From positions 1,292,247 through 1,356,246 of the forward strand of contig NZ_VLLG01000003.1 of NCBI RefSeq assembly GCF_007830125.1: a stretch of 64,000 nucleotides of DNA, in the 5' to 3' direction. Source of the stretch: Chitinophaga japonensis (GTDB lineage: Bacteria; Bacteroidota; Bacteroidia; Chitinophagales; Chitinophagaceae). The translations under genes were made by a program, and so were the position numbers. Under the pieces are notes generated by a model. That model saw only the letters and a list, made by a program, of their open reading frames with translations. It searched no databases and was not told the DNA's origin. Numbering within the stretch: position 1 is the stretch's first letter; the number at the start of each line of letters is the position of its first letter. This document shows positions 34,776 to 43,077 of the stretch, in pieces.

Positions 34776-35351
34776 ATGATAACAGATTTTGAGAACGATA
34801 TTAGCGCCAGCCTGCGGGTATTGCATGCAGGCGGACTGATACTATACCCTACGGACACGATCTGGGGCATTGGCTGCGACGCCACCAATGAAGCTGCCGT
34901 GAAAGATGTTTTTGCCCTCAAGCAGCGGGAGGAAAGCAAAAGCCTGGTGGTATTGCTGGCTGATGTGCGGGACCTGCTGCGCTACGTGGCGCATCCTCCC
35001 CCGGACATTGCCGACATCATCCGGGGCTTTGACCGTCCTACGACCGTAATCTACGATGGAGCGCTGGGGCTGGCGCCCAGCGTGGTGAACCAGGACGGGA
35101 GCGTGGCTATACGTATTGTGCAGGAGCCCTTCTGCCGGCACCTGGTCAAGCGCTTCCGCAAACCGGTGGTGTCTACTTCCGCCAATGTCAGCGGTCAGCC
35201 ATCGCCTGCCACTTTTGCGGATATTGATCCCGCTGTCAGGAGTGGCGTGAACTATGTAGTACAGTACAGGCAGCAGGACACCGCGCCGGCACAGCCTTCC
35301 CGTATTGTAAAGGTGCTGGCCGGCGGCGCTATGCGCGTTATACGCGAATAA
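34776..35351 (+). CDS. Threonylcarbamoyl-AMP synthase (TsaC/Sua5, YrdC domain)
   Basis: 191 residues, a stand-alone YrdC domain without the C-terminal Sua5 extension. Signature features: LILYPTDTIWGIGCDATNEA, FALKQREESKSLVVLLAD, DRPTTVIYDG and VSTSANVSGQPSP. It makes the threonylcarbamoyl-AMP used for the t6A modification of tRNA. Its stop codon lies in the left arm of a heptamer-armed hairpin. Confidence 0.93.
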   Translation: MITDFENDISASLRVLHAGGLILYPTDTIWGIGCDATNEAAVKDVFALKQREESKSLVVLLADVRDLLRYVAHPPPDIADIIRGFDRPTTVIYDGALGLAPSVVNQDGSVAIRIVQEPFCRHLVKRFRKPVVSTSANVSGQPSPATFADIDPAVRSGVNYVVQYRQQDTAPAQPSRIVKVLAGGAMRVIRE

Positions 35352-35439
35352 TTAACAATGAAGAATTAATAATTCCTGTGTTTTGTTGAAGCACCGGTGT
35401 TATGATTATTAATTGTTAATTATTAATTCTTAATTAACC
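35346..35439. repeat. Heptamer-armed intergenic hairpin A
   Basis: Left arm made of AANAATT-type heptamers (from 35346), a 30-base core containing TGTTTTGTTGAAGCACCGG, and a right arm of ATTNTTA-type heptamers to 35439. The left arm overlaps the stop of the synthase gene. The core shares the pattern TGTTT, three bases, TGAAGCAC with hairpin B in the opposite orientation. Confidence 0.7.
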
Positions 35440-35454
35440 TATTTTTGCCCTCTT

Positions 35455-36891
35455 ATGATCAGTAAAAGGCCCATAGATATTCCCTGTACGCTGCAGGAAC
35501 GGAAAGTGTTGGAACAGATAGCCATGGCGGCCCGCGAACTGGGTACTCCCTGCTACCTGATCGGTGGGTTTGTGCGGGACAAGCTGCTGAACCGCCGGAC
35601 AAAGGACATGGATATCGTGTGCGTGGGCGACGGTATCGCGCTGGCGCACCAGGTGGCCGCCGTGCTGGGCGCTAATGTGCCGGTGAGCTTTTTCAAAACA
35701 TATGGTACTGCACAGATAAAATGGAATGACCTGGAGATAGAGTTCGTAGGCGCCCGCAAGGAAAGCTACCGCGATCACTCCCGTAACCCGGAAGTGGAGG
35801 CCGGCACCCTGCAGGACGACCAGTTCCGCCGCGACTTTACCATTAACGCCATGGCGGTGAGCCTCAACGAGGACGATTACGGCAGCCTGCTGGACCCTTT
35901 TAACGGGCTTGCCGACCTGGAAGCGCAGCTCATTCGCACGCCGCTGGAGCCTGCACAAACCTTCAGCGACGACCCGCTCCGTATGATGCGGGCGATCCGT
36001 TTTGCTTCACAATTGCAGTTCACCATTTACCCGGAGGCCTTTGAAGCGATCCGCCAGCATGCGCACCGTATAAAGATCGTATCGCAGGAGCGCATCACCG
36101 ATGAGCTGAACAAGATCATGCTGTCGCCCCGCCCATCCGTAGGGCTGGACCTGCTGTACCAGGCCGGGTTGCTGAAGATCATCTTCCCGCAGATGATAGA
36201 CCTGGTGGGCGTGGAAATGGTGGAAGGAAAAGGGCACAAGGATAATTTCTATCATACCCTGCAGGTGGTGGACAATATCTCCCGCCACAGCAAGGACCTC
36301 TGGCTGCGCTGGGCCGCGCTGCTGCATGATATCGGCAAGCCGGCCACCAAACGCTTTGAGCCGGCGCATGGATGGACTTTTCATGGTCATGATGCGGTAG
36401 GCGGTAAAATGGTGCCCCGCATCTTTGCCAGGCTTAAGCTGCCGCAGAACGAAAAAATGCGTTTCGTAAAAAAGCTGGTGGAGCTGCACCTGCGCCCGAT
36501 CAGCCTTACCAAGGAGAATATTACGGATTCGGCTATACGGCGCCTGCTGTTTGATGCCGGCGACGACCTGGAAGCCCTGATGCTGCTGTGCGAGGCCGAC
36601 ATCACTTCCAAGAACAAGGCCAAAGTAAAACGTTATCTCGAGAACTTTGAGCTGGTGCGAGAACGGCTGAAGGAAGTGGAAGAGAACGACCGCATCCGTA
36701 ACTGGCAGCCGCCTGTTACCGGTGAAGTGATCATGGAAACGTTCGGGCTGCCGCCCTGCAGGCAGGTGGGCGATCTTAAAAACGCCATCCGCGAAGCCAT
36801 ACTGGATGGAGAGATTCCCAACACTTACGAAGCAGCATATGCTTTTATGCTGGAGAAGGCCAGGACAATGAACCTGAGCCCTGTTAAATAA
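35455..36891 (+). CDS. cca: CCA tRNA nucleotidyltransferase with HD domain
   Basis: 478 residues. The class II polymerase head has YLIGGFVRDKLLNRRTKDMD (GG, RxxD and DxD features), DDQFRRDFTINAMAVSLNED and the RNA-binding neck with RERLKEV-like helices; residues about 250-360 are an HD phosphohydrolase (LRWAALLHDIGKPATKRF). It adds CCA to tRNA 3' ends, needed here because the window's tRNA-Leu does not encode CCA. It stands between hairpins A and B with two other genes. Confidence 0.92.
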   Translation: MISKRPIDIPCTLQERKVLEQIAMAARELGTPCYLIGGFVRDKLLNRRTKDMDIVCVGDGIALAHQVAAVLGANVPVSFFKTYGTAQIKWNDLEIEFVGARKESYRDHSRNPEVEAGTLQDDQFRRDFTINAMAVSLNEDDYGSLLDPFNGLADLEAQLIRTPLEPAQTFSDDPLRMMRAIRFASQLQFTIYPEAFEAIRQHAHRIKIVSQERITDELNKIMLSPRPSVGLDLLYQAGLLKIIFPQMIDLVGVEMVEGKGHKDNFYHTLQVVDNISRHSKDLWLRWAALLHDIGKPATKRFEPAHGWTFHGHDAVGGKMVPRIFARLKLPQNEKMRFVKKLVELHLRPISLTKENITDSAIRRLLFDAGDDLEALMLLCEADITSKNKAKVKRYLENFELVRERLKEVEENDRIRNWQPPVTGEVIMETFGLPPCRQVGDLKNAIREAILDGEIPNTYEAAYAFMLEKARTMNLSPVK

Positions 36892-36998
36892 AAGTGGTAA
36901 ATTTATGCGGCCTTAAGCGCTTGTTAAGCACCATTTTTGTACGTATAATCAGCCATTCATTAACTTGATATTACTAAAACCTATAACATATATTTGTC

Positions 36999-37577
36999 AT
37001 GCCGGTTTTGAAATTCAGAGTTTACTGGGAAGAGGATGAAAGTGTATACAGGGATATTGCGATAAAGCCCAATCAAACCTTTTTGCACTTGCATCAATCC
37101 ATATTACAGGCATTTGAGTTCGACACTAAACATAAAGCCACTTTTTTCCGCAGCAATGATAACTGGCAGCGCGGCCGGGAAATTATACTGGAGAAAGATT
37201 CCACTCCCCGTAAAGCCGAGCCGCTGCTGATGGCGGATACCGCTATTGCAGCCGCTGTAAAGGACCCTAACCAGAAATTCATATATCTCTATGATTTTGC
37301 CAAAAGCTGGACCTTCCTGGTGGAGCTGATCGGCATCTCCAAGGAAGAAAACACCAAAATAACCTACCCCTTCTGCGTGCGTAAGGAAGGACTGGCGCCC
37401 AGCCAGTACGGCACCAAAGGCCTCATCGGCGACAAGCTGGTGGAAATGGAGGAGAAATACGACCTGAACAAGGAAGGAATGGGAGAGGATGGCTTCAGTG
37501 AAGAAGGCGGAGAAGATGAAGAAAGCGGGGGAGATGACGGCGAAGAGGCAGCAGGCGAGGACGAGAACATCTATTAA
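36999..37577 (+). CDS. pRiA4b ORF-3/TnpR-passenger-like protein with acidic tail
   Basis: 192 residues. FRVYWEEDESVYRDIAIKPN and LHLHQSILQAFEFDTKHKAT match the PRiA4_ORF3-like family (named after an IS1096 passenger, though no transposon is seen here); the core ends with YLYDFAKSWTFLVELIGI. The last 45 residues are almost all Glu, Asp and Gly. Function is unknown. Its stop overlaps the miaA start by one base (TAATG), so it is co-translated with a tRNA modification enzyme. Confidence 0.8.
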   Translation: MPVLKFRVYWEEDESVYRDIAIKPNQTFLHLHQSILQAFEFDTKHKATFFRSNDNWQRGREIILEKDSTPRKAEPLLMADTAIAAAVKDPNQKFIYLYDFAKSWTFLVELIGISKEENTKITYPFCVRKEGLAPSQYGTKGLIGDKLVEMEEKYDLNKEGMGEDGFSEEGGEDEESGGDDGEEAAGEDENIY

Positions 37578-38485
37578 TGCAGCATACAGTCATCGTCATA
37601 GCCGGCCCTACCGCTTCGGGCAAAACAGCGCTGGCTATACAGGTGGCGCAGGCTTTCGGTACTTCCATTATTTCTGCAGACAGCCGCCAGTGCTACCGCG
37701 AGATCAGCATCGGCACCGCCAAACCTTCGGCGGAAGAGCTGCGCGCCGTTCCCCACTATTTTATTAATTCCCATTCCATTACGGAAGAGGTGAATGCCGG
37801 GCGCTACGAAAAGCTTGCGCTGCAGTATGCCCGGGAGATCTTTGCGCAGCGCCCCGTAGCGGTGCTGTGCGGGGGCACCGGCCTGTACATCCGGGCATTC
37901 TGCGAAGGCATAGATGATATGCCGCCCGTATCGCCGGCGGTCCGGGACAGGATCAACCGGCAATATGAAAAGGAAGGGCTGGCATGGCTGCAGCAGCAGT
38001 TGCAGCAGCGCGACCCGGCGTTTTACGCCGTAGCGGAAACACAGAATCCCCAGCGCCTGATCAGGGCCCTGGAAGTGCTGGAATCCACCGGCCGTTCCAT
38101 CACTTCTTTCAGAACAGCCAGCCGTGCGCAGCGCGATTTCCGTATCATTAAAATAGGGATCACCCTCCCCAAAGAATTACTGCACCGTAACATTCATACC
38201 CGGGTAGACCTGATGATGGCCGCCGGGCTGCTGGAAGAAGTGCAAAGCGTGCTGCCGTACCGCAGCCACAACGCCCTGCAAACAGTGGGCTACCAGGAAA
38301 TATTCGATTACCTGGACGGCAAAACCACCCTGGAGGATGCGGTCACGCTCATCAAAACGCATACCCGGCAATATGCTAAACGGCAGCTCACCTGGTTCAG
38401 AAAAGACAAGGAAATACAGTGGTTTGATGCGAGGGAGACGGGGGCGGTGCTGCGGTACCTGGAGGAATTGATAATTAAGAATTAA
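37577..38485 (+). CDS. miaA: tRNA dimethylallyltransferase
   Basis: 302 residues. P-loop VIVIAGPTASGKTALAIQVA, SADSRQCYREISIGTAKPS, VAVLCGGTGLYIRAFCEGI and the C-terminal QYAKRQLTWFRKDK are all MiaA signatures. It prenylates A37 of tRNAs that read UNN codons. Third tRNA-related gene in the block (TsaC, Cca, MiaA). Its last codons lie in the left arm of hairpin B. Confidence 0.97.
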   Translation: MQHTVIVIAGPTASGKTALAIQVAQAFGTSIISADSRQCYREISIGTAKPSAEELRAVPHYFINSHSITEEVNAGRYEKLALQYAREIFAQRPVAVLCGGTGLYIRAFCEGIDDMPPVSPAVRDRINRQYEKEGLAWLQQQLQQRDPAFYAVAETQNPQRLIRALEVLESTGRSITSFRTASRAQRDFRIIKIGITLPKELLHRNIHTRVDLMMAAGLLEEVQSVLPYRSHNALQTVGYQEIFDYLDGKTTLEDAVTLIKTHTRQYAKRQLTWFRKDKEIQWFDARETGAVLRYLEELIIKN

Positions 38486-38573
38486 TAATTAATAATCGTA
38501 GCAAAAGTGCTTCATTGAAACAGCAGCGCTCCGTCTATTAATTATTAATTCTTAATTCTTAATTATTAATTAG
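38466..38573. repeat. Heptamer-armed intergenic hairpin B
   Basis: Left arm AATTGAT, AATTAAG, AATTAAT, AATTAAT (38466-38493), core of about 43 bases, right arm ATTAATT x2, CTTAATT x2, ATTAATT (38537-38571). The arms overlap the stops of both convergent genes (miaA and the FadL-type gene). Confidence 0.75.
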
Positions 38574-40135
38574 AACTTAAACCCAACCGTAGCCGTTACA
38601 TTCGTCACGCTGCTCTTGATCTCCGCAGGAGGAGGAGAGGGAATGTTCAACTGGTTCTCCATCATGGTATAAGGCTGGTCCATGCGGGTATTATTCCCGT
38701 ATACCAGGGCCAGGTCTATATAAATACCTTTGTTGCGGTAACCCAGGCCGCCGGTGTAAAAAGTGCGGGCGCCATCCAGGTTGCTGTCCTGGTAAGGGTT
38801 GCCATAATAGGCAAAGCCGGCGCGGATGGCAAAGATGTTCAGCTTCAGCTCACCGCCCACCCTGAAATTGGATACTGCCTGGTAGGTGGCGTCTATGGCC
38901 TGGTTCCGGGCATTGGACTCTTCCTGGTCGGAACTGCCGCCGTTCTTCATCTTCATTTTCATGGCCGCATAGTCCATATACTCATAGTCTACGGATATAA
39001 AGCCGGAGGGCTTGGTCATATCGCCGCCGGCGGGCCGGAATATGTAGCTGGCGCTGGCCGTGCCTTTCCAGGGAGTGGTCACATTGTACCTGGATTCATC
39101 GGCATAGCCATTATTGGTTTCGGTGGAGTTGGCGGTCACTACACCCTGGTCCGTTGTTGAGGTAAGCATGGACGTTACATAGGTATCCGTAAAGGATGCC
39201 CAGGTGGGAGACGCAAAGGTGAGGCCCAGCCTTAAAGGCGCTATGGGCCGGTAGATCACGCCCAGCTTGGTATTAAAGCCCACGCCTTCCGTCTTCAGGT
39301 CTTCCGTTACGTCAAAGTAATTCAACAGCGCGCCGGGGCGCGTAGTGTTGGTTTCTGTAAAAGTCTTGGTCCTTTCATAGCGATAGGTAGGCATGTTCAG
39401 GCTACCGCCTATGTACAACTGGTCGTTATAGTTGCCGCCAAAGGAGAGGTTCACTTCGTAGGCGCTGCCCTCGGTGCGGATGCTGTTCTCCTGCATAATG
39501 CCGCCGCCTTCGTCCACCACTTCCTGGGCCAGTGAATACCATCCGCCATCCGGTTGGTTATTGTCATCCAGGAAAGGTTCTATCAGGTAGGTATTGTAGG
39601 CCAGGTCGGCGCTGTGGGCAAATCGCGGGTCCTGGCTTATCTGGTCCGGGTTGGTAATACCGTTGACCTCACCCGCATAGTTATAGGAAATGGAAGATTG
39701 CGTATTCAGCCCGCGGTAATAAACCATCTCGTTGTAATTATTCAGCCTGTTCACGCCAATGCCGAAGGAAAAGTTCTGCCATTTACTGGAAGCTCTCTTC
39801 TTAGTGCCGCCAAATATAAATGCGCCGCTGTTGATGTACAGGTTGCCCTTATTGTCGCTGGCAGTGGAGCCCAGGTAGGTGCCTTCATTGGACACATTCT
39901 GGAAACCGAAGGAAAACGCTGCTTCGCTTGTTTTGAAAAAAGCCACCCCGGCCGGGTTCACGAACATGGAGCTGTAGTCGCCACCCAGTGAGCCCGCTGC
40001 GCCGCCAATGGACTGTACCCGGGAAGAACCGCCAATGTTGGTGGTGCTGTAACGGAGGGCGTCGTCGATGTTCTGGGCTTTCAGTGCATAACAAATGCCA
40101 GTCAATGTGAGGGTCAGTGCAATCTTTCTGATCAT
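38570..40135 (-). CDS. OmpP1/FadL-family outer-membrane transporter
   Basis: 521 residues. Signal peptide ends near CYALKAQ. The mature N-terminus (DDALRYSTTNIGGSSRVQSI; GAAGSLGGDYSSMFVNPAGV) is the FadL-type hatch with the NPA motif, followed by a barrel of alternating strands and C-terminal VTNVTATVGFKF. Relatives transport hydrophobic compounds such as fatty acids. Separated from the upstream lipoprotein gene by a terminator. Confidence 0.9.
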   Translation of the reverse strand: MIRKIALTLTLTGICYALKAQNIDDALRYSTTNIGGSSRVQSIGGAAGSLGGDYSSMFVNPAGVAFFKTSEAAFSFGFQNVSNEGTYLGSTASDNKGNLYINSGAFIFGGTKKRASSKWQNFSFGIGVNRLNNYNEMVYYRGLNTQSSISYNYAGEVNGITNPDQISQDPRFAHSADLAYNTYLIEPFLDDNNQPDGGWYSLAQEVVDEGGGIMQENSIRTEGSAYEVNLSFGGNYNDQLYIGGSLNMPTYRYERTKTFTETNTTRPGALLNYFDVTEDLKTEGVGFNTKLGVIYRPIAPLRLGLTFASPTWASFTDTYVTSMLTSTTDQGVVTANSTETNNGYADESRYNVTTPWKGTASASYIFRPAGGDMTKPSGFISVDYEYMDYAAMKMKMKNGGSSDQEESNARNQAIDATYQAVSNFRVGGELKLNIFAIRAGFAYYGNPYQDSNLDGARTFYTGGLGYRNKGIYIDLALVYGNNTRMDQPYTMMENQLNIPSPPPAEIKSSVTNVTATVGFKF

Positions 40136-40168
40136 CTTGTAAGATTTTAGAATAGCATAAGTAAAAAA

Positions 40169-40193
40169 TACCCTGGTGTTTGATGCCAGGGTA
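40169..40193 (-). terminator. Rho-independent terminator after the Gly/Tyr-rich lipoprotein gene
   Basis: TACCCTGG (40169-40176) pairs with CCAGGGTA (40186-40193); on the minus strand the stem is followed by a T-run (A-run at 40164-40169 on plus). Confidence 0.8.
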
Positions 40194-40219
40194 TAATTTC
40201 TTGATATCGGGAAAGGTCC

Positions 40220-41245
40220 TTATCTGTTTCTTGTCCGTTGTATCCTGCCGCCGCCGCCGGAAGAACCGCTACTGCCGCTGTTGGAAGGCGGGGAGTAGGA
40301 GGGGGCTGAGCGGAAGGTACGCTGGGGCGCCGGGCTGCTGCTCCGCATTTCCCTGGAGGGAGATGACTGGAACACCCTTCTCGGCGTATAGCTTCTGCCG
40401 TTGCTGTTGCTGTTACCCGGACGGGTGATCGGTGTCTCGCTGGGAGAGGACCGGAATACGCGCCGGGGCTGGTAGGTACGGCCGTTGCTGCCGCTATTCC
40501 TGCCACCGTTGAAGCTGCTGCTGTTACCTTCTGAGCGGAATATTCTCCTGGGCCGGTAATCGCTGGAGCTGCCGGTTCTGCCGCCGGTATTGCTGTTGCC
40601 GATTACCCGGTTGCCGGTATAAGAGGAGCCTGCAAAGCCGCCGCGTGTGCGGTAGCCACGGCTGGGCGCTACGTAGTTATAGCCGCCGGGATAGTGACCC
40701 CAGTAACCGCCGCCATAGTAACCACCCCAGTAGCCGGCATAGTACGGGTACGGGGTGTACCAGTGACTATACCAGGGATTGTAAGCCCATGGGCTGTAAT
40801 AGCCGCCACCCCAGCCCCATCCCAGGCTGATGCTGAGGGAAGGGCCCCAGAAGCTGCTGCCGTAATAGGGATAGCCTCCCCAGCCGCCCCAGTAGCTGTA
40901 CGGGTTGTAGCCGCCGCCAAAGCCATAATAATTATTTACATATACGTTGGGAGAACCGTCGTCATAGTAAGATCCGGTATAGGATGGGTTCCTGAAGCGG
41001 TCTATGCGCTTTGCATAGTCCCCCTGTTCCTCATCGTCATAGGTCACATAGGTACCTTCTTCCTCACTGGCCGCAGCTACAGCGGTCCGGTCCTGCTGCT
41101 GCTGGTTGTTACCGGAGCTGGCATAGGTCCGCTGGGTTTGCGGGGAGTAATACACGTCATCCGGGGTTCTCGCGGTTTGATAGGCAGTTGAACAGCTACT
41201 GAATATCAGTAAAGCGCCCGCTGCAGTATATAGTATAGATCTCAT
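40220..41245 (-). CDS. Low-complexity Gly/Tyr/Trp-rich lipoprotein with RRxFRS repeats
   Basis: 341 residues from the ATG at 41245 (the frame also has an upstream ATG at 41269 that lengthens the signal unnaturally). Lipobox LLIFSSC. Residues about 80-200 are rich in Gly, Tyr and Trp (GFGGGYNPYSYWGGWGGYPY), and the C-terminal third is Ser/Arg-rich with four degenerate repeats: RPRRIFRS, QPRRVFRSSPSE, TPRRVFQSSPSR, QRTFRSAPS. Similar proteins are frequent in Chitinophagaceae; no function is known. A sticky surface or matrix role would fit its composition but is inference. Confidence 0.75.
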   Translation of the reverse strand: MRSILYTAAGALLIFSSCSTAYQTARTPDDVYYSPQTQRTYASSGNNQQQQDRTAVAAASEEEGTYVTYDDEEQGDYAKRIDRFRNPSYTGSYYDDGSPNVYVNNYYGFGGGYNPYSYWGGWGGYPYYGSSFWGPSLSISLGWGWGGGYYSPWAYNPWYSHWYTPYPYYAGYWGGYYGGGYWGHYPGGYNYVAPSRGYRTRGGFAGSSYTGNRVIGNSNTGGRTGSSSDYRPRRIFRSEGNSSSFNGGRNSGSNGRTYQPRRVFRSSPSETPITRPGNSNSNGRSYTPRRVFQSSPSREMRSSSPAPQRTFRSAPSYSPPSNSGSSGSSGGGGRIQRTRNR

Positions 41246-41386
41246 CTGTATGTGGTTTTGTTCGGGCAATATTGATTATATAGTAAATTTACTCGATTTT
41301 AGTGGAATATTAAATTAAATGTTTTAACGCTTATCTTGTGTCAAATGTTACATCCTGATCCCCTGGTTATTTATTTTAGCAAACAG

Positions 41387-41417
41387 TTTGTGCCTTTCTG
41401 ATTTTCACGTAGGTTTG
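41387..41417 (+). promoter_or_regulatory. Consensus promoter for proS
   Basis: TTTG (41387-41390), exactly 19 bases, then TAGGTTTG (41410-41417), a full match to the Bacteroidetes primary promoter. Predicted transcription start near 41423, which gives proS an unusually long leader of about 165 bases. Confidence 0.7.
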
Positions 41418-41464
41418 TAAGATTTTTCCTTTTAATATTACAGCAAAAATTAAGCCAAAAGCTA

Positions 41465-41584
41465 ATGGCTGCCCAAGCGGCCGCCAGGCCTGGTAATGCA
41501 AGGTTACAGGAGCTTTTTGAGAACGCAGGCATGGCCTTGCGGCAGGCGAAAACAGTAAACGAAGTAAACACAAATTTTATTTAA
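41465..41584 (+). CDS. Candidate 39-residue leader ORF before proS
   Basis: ATG at 41465, stop at 41582-41584, three bases before the proS ATG. The product is Ala-rich at its start (MAAQAAARPGNARLQELF) and ends KTVNEVNTNFI; it has no signal or family match and only one Pro, so it is not a classical proline attenuator. It lies wholly within the predicted proS leader, which also has complementary segments (GCAAGG and CCTTGC near 41498 and 41535). It may be a coupled leader peptide or chance. Confidence 0.25.
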   Translation: MAAQAAARPGNARLQELFENAGMALRQAKTVNEVNTNFI

Positions 41585-41587
41585 CGA

Positions 41588-43063
41588 ATGAGTAAAGAAA
41601 TTACGGCCCGTTCCGAAGATTATGCACAATGGTATAACGACCTGGTACTAAAAGGTGGTCTGGCAGATTATTCCCCCGTAAGAGGATGCATGGTAATAAA
41701 GCCCTACGGTTTTGCGTTATGGGAAGGCATGCGCGATGTGCTGGACAGGATGTTCAAGGATACCGGTCATCAGAACGCCTATTTCCCTTTGTTCATTCCC
41801 AAGAGCTTTTTGAGCCGTGAGGCGGACCATGTGGAGGGCTTTGCCAAGGAATGCGCCGTGGTGACCCACTACCGGCTCAAAAATGATCCTGACGGCGGCG
41901 GCGTAGTGGTAGACCCGGAAGCAAAACTGGAAGAAGAGCTGATCATACGCCCTACCTCCGAAACCATTATCTGGAACACCTACAAGGACTGGATACGCTC
42001 TTACCGCGACCTGCCCCTGCTCATTAACCAGTGGGCCAACGTAGTGCGCTGGGAAATGCGTACGCGCCTGTTCCTGCGCACCGCCGAGTTCCTGTGGCAG
42101 GAAGGCCATACCGCCCACGCCACCGCGGAAGAAGCGGTAGAAGAAGCCCGCCGCATGCTGGAAGTATACGCCGATTTTGCGGAGAACTATATGGCGCTGC
42201 CCGTGATCAAGGGCGTAAAATCCCCTGCAGAAAGATTTGCCGGGGCAGTGGACACCTACTGTATTGAAGCGCTGATGCAGGACGGCAAAGCGCTGCAGGC
42301 CGGCACTTCCCACTTCCTGGGACAGAATTTCGCCAAAGCGTTTGATGTGCAGTTCTCCAATAAGGAAAACCAGCTTGAATATGTGTGGGCCACCTCCTGG
42401 GGGGTATCTACCCGGCTGGTGGGCGCCCTGGTAATGGCGCACAGCGACGACGACGGCCTGGTGCTGCCGCCCCGCATAGCGCCCCTGCAGGTGGTGATAG
42501 TGCCCATTTATAAAAATGAGGAGCAGAAGGCGCTGATCAATGAAAAGGCGGCTGCTATTGTGCAGGAGCTGAAACGCGCCGGCATTACCGTGAAATATGA
42601 CGATTCGGATAATGCCCGCCCGGGATGGAAATTTGCAGAGTATGAAATGAAAGGCGTGCCCGTGCGCATCGCCATCGGGGCCAGGGATATTGAGAATAAC
42701 GTAGCGGAAGTAGCGCGCCGCGATACCAGGGAGAAAATGAGCCTGTCGCTGGATGGCCTGGCGGCGCGCATCAAGGACCTGCTGGAAGAGATACAGCAGC
42801 ATATTTACAATAAAGCCAAAGCTTACCGCGACGCGCATATTACGCCGGCCGATACCTTTGAGGAATTTGAAAAGCTGCTTGATGAAAAAGGCGGTTTTAT
42901 TGCCGCTCACTGGGATGGCACCGCAGAAACGGAAGCGCAGATCAAGGAGCGCACCAAGGCTACCATCCGCTGTATACCGCTCAACAACCCGCAGGAGGCA
43001 GGCGCCTGTATCCTTACCGGCAAGCCCTCCACCCAGCGAGTGTTGTTTGCGCGCGCTTACTGA
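41588..43063 (+). CDS. proS: Prolyl-tRNA synthetase (archaeal/eukaryotic-like type)
   Basis: 491 residues, the short form lacking the bacterial editing insert. Class II motif 2 ([20 protein letters not shown]), substrate pocket [14 protein letters not shown] and motif 3-type [20 protein letters not shown], followed by an anticodon-binding domain ([18 protein letters not shown]) and the C-terminal zinc-like domain, ending in LFARAY. It charges tRNA-Pro. The next gene, lytS-like, starts 14 bases later. Confidence 0.96.
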   Translation: MSKEITARSEDYAQWYNDLVLKGGLADYSPVRGCMVIKPYGFALWEGMRDVLDRMFKDTGHQNAYFPLFIPKSFLSREADHVEGFAKECAVVTHYRLKNDPDGGGVVVDPEAKLEEELIIRPTSETIIWNTYKDWIRSYRDLPLLINQWANVVRWEMRTRLFLRTAEFLWQEGHTAHATAEEAVEEARRMLEVYADFAENYMALPVIKGVKSPAERFAGAVDTYCIEALMQDGKALQAGTSHFLGQNFAKAFDVQFSNKENQLEYVWATSWGVSTRLVGALVMAHSDDDGLVLPPRIAPLQVVIVPIYKNEEQKALINEKAAAIVQELKRAGITVKYDDSDNARPGWKFAEYEMKGVPVRIAIGARDIENNVAEVARRDTREKMSLSLDGLAARIKDLLEEIQQHIYNKAKAYRDAHITPADTFEEFEKLLDEKGGFIAAHWDGTAETEAQIKERTKATIRCIPLNNPQEAGACILTGKPSTQRVLFARAY

Positions 43064-43077
43064 GTCAATTAATAGAA

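Noticed and set aside
36999..37577. Insertion-sequence passenger gene marking a transposon
   Set aside because: The family name comes from IS1096, but no transposase or terminal repeats are present.
41465..41584. Proline-codon attenuator of proS
   Set aside because: The mini-ORF contains one Pro codon only; a different mechanism or chance is more likely.
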